From JAQBQQ01 sp964633955 (GTDB lineage: Bacteria > Patescibacteriota > Gracilibacteria > Peribacterales > Peribacteraceae), in the NCBI GenBank assembly GCA_964633955.1, contig CAZWIA010000032.1:1-12198 (forward strand): a stretch of 12,198 nucleotides of DNA. The letters are read 5' to 3'. Within the stretch, counting starts at the first letter, position 1. Every line of letters starts with the position of its first letter. The translations under genes were made by a program, and so were the position numbers. Of this stretch, positions 11,747 through 12,198 are shown in pieces. The notes under the pieces were generated by a model, which was given only the letters and a program-made list of their open reading frames with translations, was not told the origin of the DNA and searched no databases.

Positions 11747-11884
11747 CTACGCCACCGCGGCGTATTGCTGCTCGCTCAGGGGCACGTCCCGCACCTGCGC
11801 CGCGTGGTTGACTTCCAGGAGCGCCCGGGCTTCCCCGGCCGTGTCCGGATCTACGGGAACGATCAGGAGTGGCAGGTACCCCAT
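11747..11884 (-). CDS. Small hypothetical protein (45 aa)
   Basis: ATG 11884 opens MGYLPLLIVPVDPDTAGEAR and the frame ends QVRDVPLSEQQYAAVA. It looks like a strand-helix miniature with no TM helix. From 11884 the codons are strongly GC-ending (CTG, CTC, ATC, GCC, GTG), like real genes here, whereas the in-frame extension up to GTG 11977 is not, so the shorter start is preferred. A strong terminator lies 18 nt after the stop, which supports a real gene. No SD or promoter is clear. It lies downstream of tRNA-Leu on the same strand and could be read from that transcript. The family is unknown and it could be a chance ORF. Confidence 0.4.
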   Translation of the reverse strand: MGYLPLLIVPVDPDTAGEARALLEVNHAAQVRDVPLSEQQYAAVA

Positions 11885-12068
11885 ATCTTGGACACACTTT
11901 TGACGACTTCCCCCTCCTCGTATGAGTGCTCCTGCCAACGCGGCCGGGCAACCGATCGAAATGACAACGTTTCTCACTGCACGAGTTTTTGTGTTGTAGA
12001 AGACACGAACGGCGTTCCGCGCGGGCGAGGAACGGGTGCGGTCATAAGCGGCTTCGCGCGTTTTGAAG

Positions 12069-12157
12069 TGGTGCCGCCAGCTGGACTTGAACCAGCAAGC
12101 CCCGGTGTGGGGCAGGGGATTTTAAGTCCCCCGTGTATACCGTTCCACCATGGCGGC
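12069..12157 (-). tRNA. tRNA-Leu, anticodon TAA
   Basis: An 89-nt class II tRNA on the minus strand from 12157 to 12069. The acceptor GCCGCCA/TGGCGGC is fully paired, with discriminator A at 12072 and CCA encoded at 12071-12069. The anticodon stem GGGGA/TCCCC encloses loop CTTAAAA, so the anticodon is TAA. The variable arm GCCCC-ACACC-GGGGC is long, as in Leu tRNAs, and the T loop is the canonical TTCAAGT. The antisense reads as a protein fragment (AGLEPASPG), a common false protein signature. Confidence 0.95.
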
Positions 12158-12198
12158 TAAGGAAGGACCGTGCGCGATTGACGTTGTGAAGTATGAAT

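Noticed and set aside
11690..12160. Plus-strand frame ending AGLEPASPG
   Set aside because: Its C-terminus is the antisense of tRNA-Leu and it runs through a perfect terminator hairpin. There is no folded pattern.
1..12198. CRISPR array, insertion sequence, toxin-antitoxin or defence island
   Set aside because: No regularly spaced repeats, transposase motifs, terminal inverted repeats or recognisable defence domains were found on either strand.

Overview
The window is most likely from a Patescibacteria (CPR) genome close to Peribacteria/Peregrinibacteria. This is inferred from a GC-rich but compact layout, TGA used as a normal stop (which argues against the UGA-recoding Gracilibacteria/Absconditabacteria), small single-gene transcription units, many short membrane or surface proteins of unknown function, a Ser-run surface protein with an Ala-rich helical domain of a kind I associate with this group, and a CPR-style serine recombinase C-terminus running into a tRNA. 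No sequence search was possible, so the taxonomy is tentative.

Layout. 1-760: tail of a decayed site-specific recombinase whose frame reads antisense through tRNA-Tyr(GTA), followed by a gene-poor stretch rich in nested inverted repeats (candidate structured RNA). 762-3215: small proteins, namely an 82-aa single-TM protein (-), a 119-aa cytosolic unknown (+), a two-gene pilin/4-TM unit (-) and a 145-aa membrane protein (+). 3220-5605: a three-gene surface operon (-) with an 89-aa TM protein, a cohesin-like plus FN3 protein, and a membrane-anchored cupredoxin-like protein. 5751-7787: housekeeping genes holA-like (+), a 128-aa charged helical unknown (-) and greA (-). 7986-10514: SLH-domain exported protein (+), EamA-type transporter (-), mscL (+). 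10571-12157: a 42-aa single-TM microprotein (-), the Ser-rich exported protein (+), a 45-aa small ORF (-), and tRNA-Leu(TAA) (-).

What ties the window together is its expression signals. Seven genes have a -10-like TAnnnT box ending only 6-8 nt before the start codon, often with a TTG-containing -35 box 17-18 nt further up, so their mRNAs should be leaderless or nearly so. Genes inside operons or with longer leaders mostly have C/T-rich tracts (several containing CCTCC, the anti-Shine-Dalgarno sequence itself) where a Shine-Dalgarno site would be expected. Only the 82-aa gene has an SD-like site. No CRISPR array, IS element, defence system or intact mobile element is visible. The most unusual material is the non-SD/leaderless initiation pattern, the surface-protein operon, the structured intergenic region next to tRNA-Tyr, and the small uncharacterised membrane proteins.
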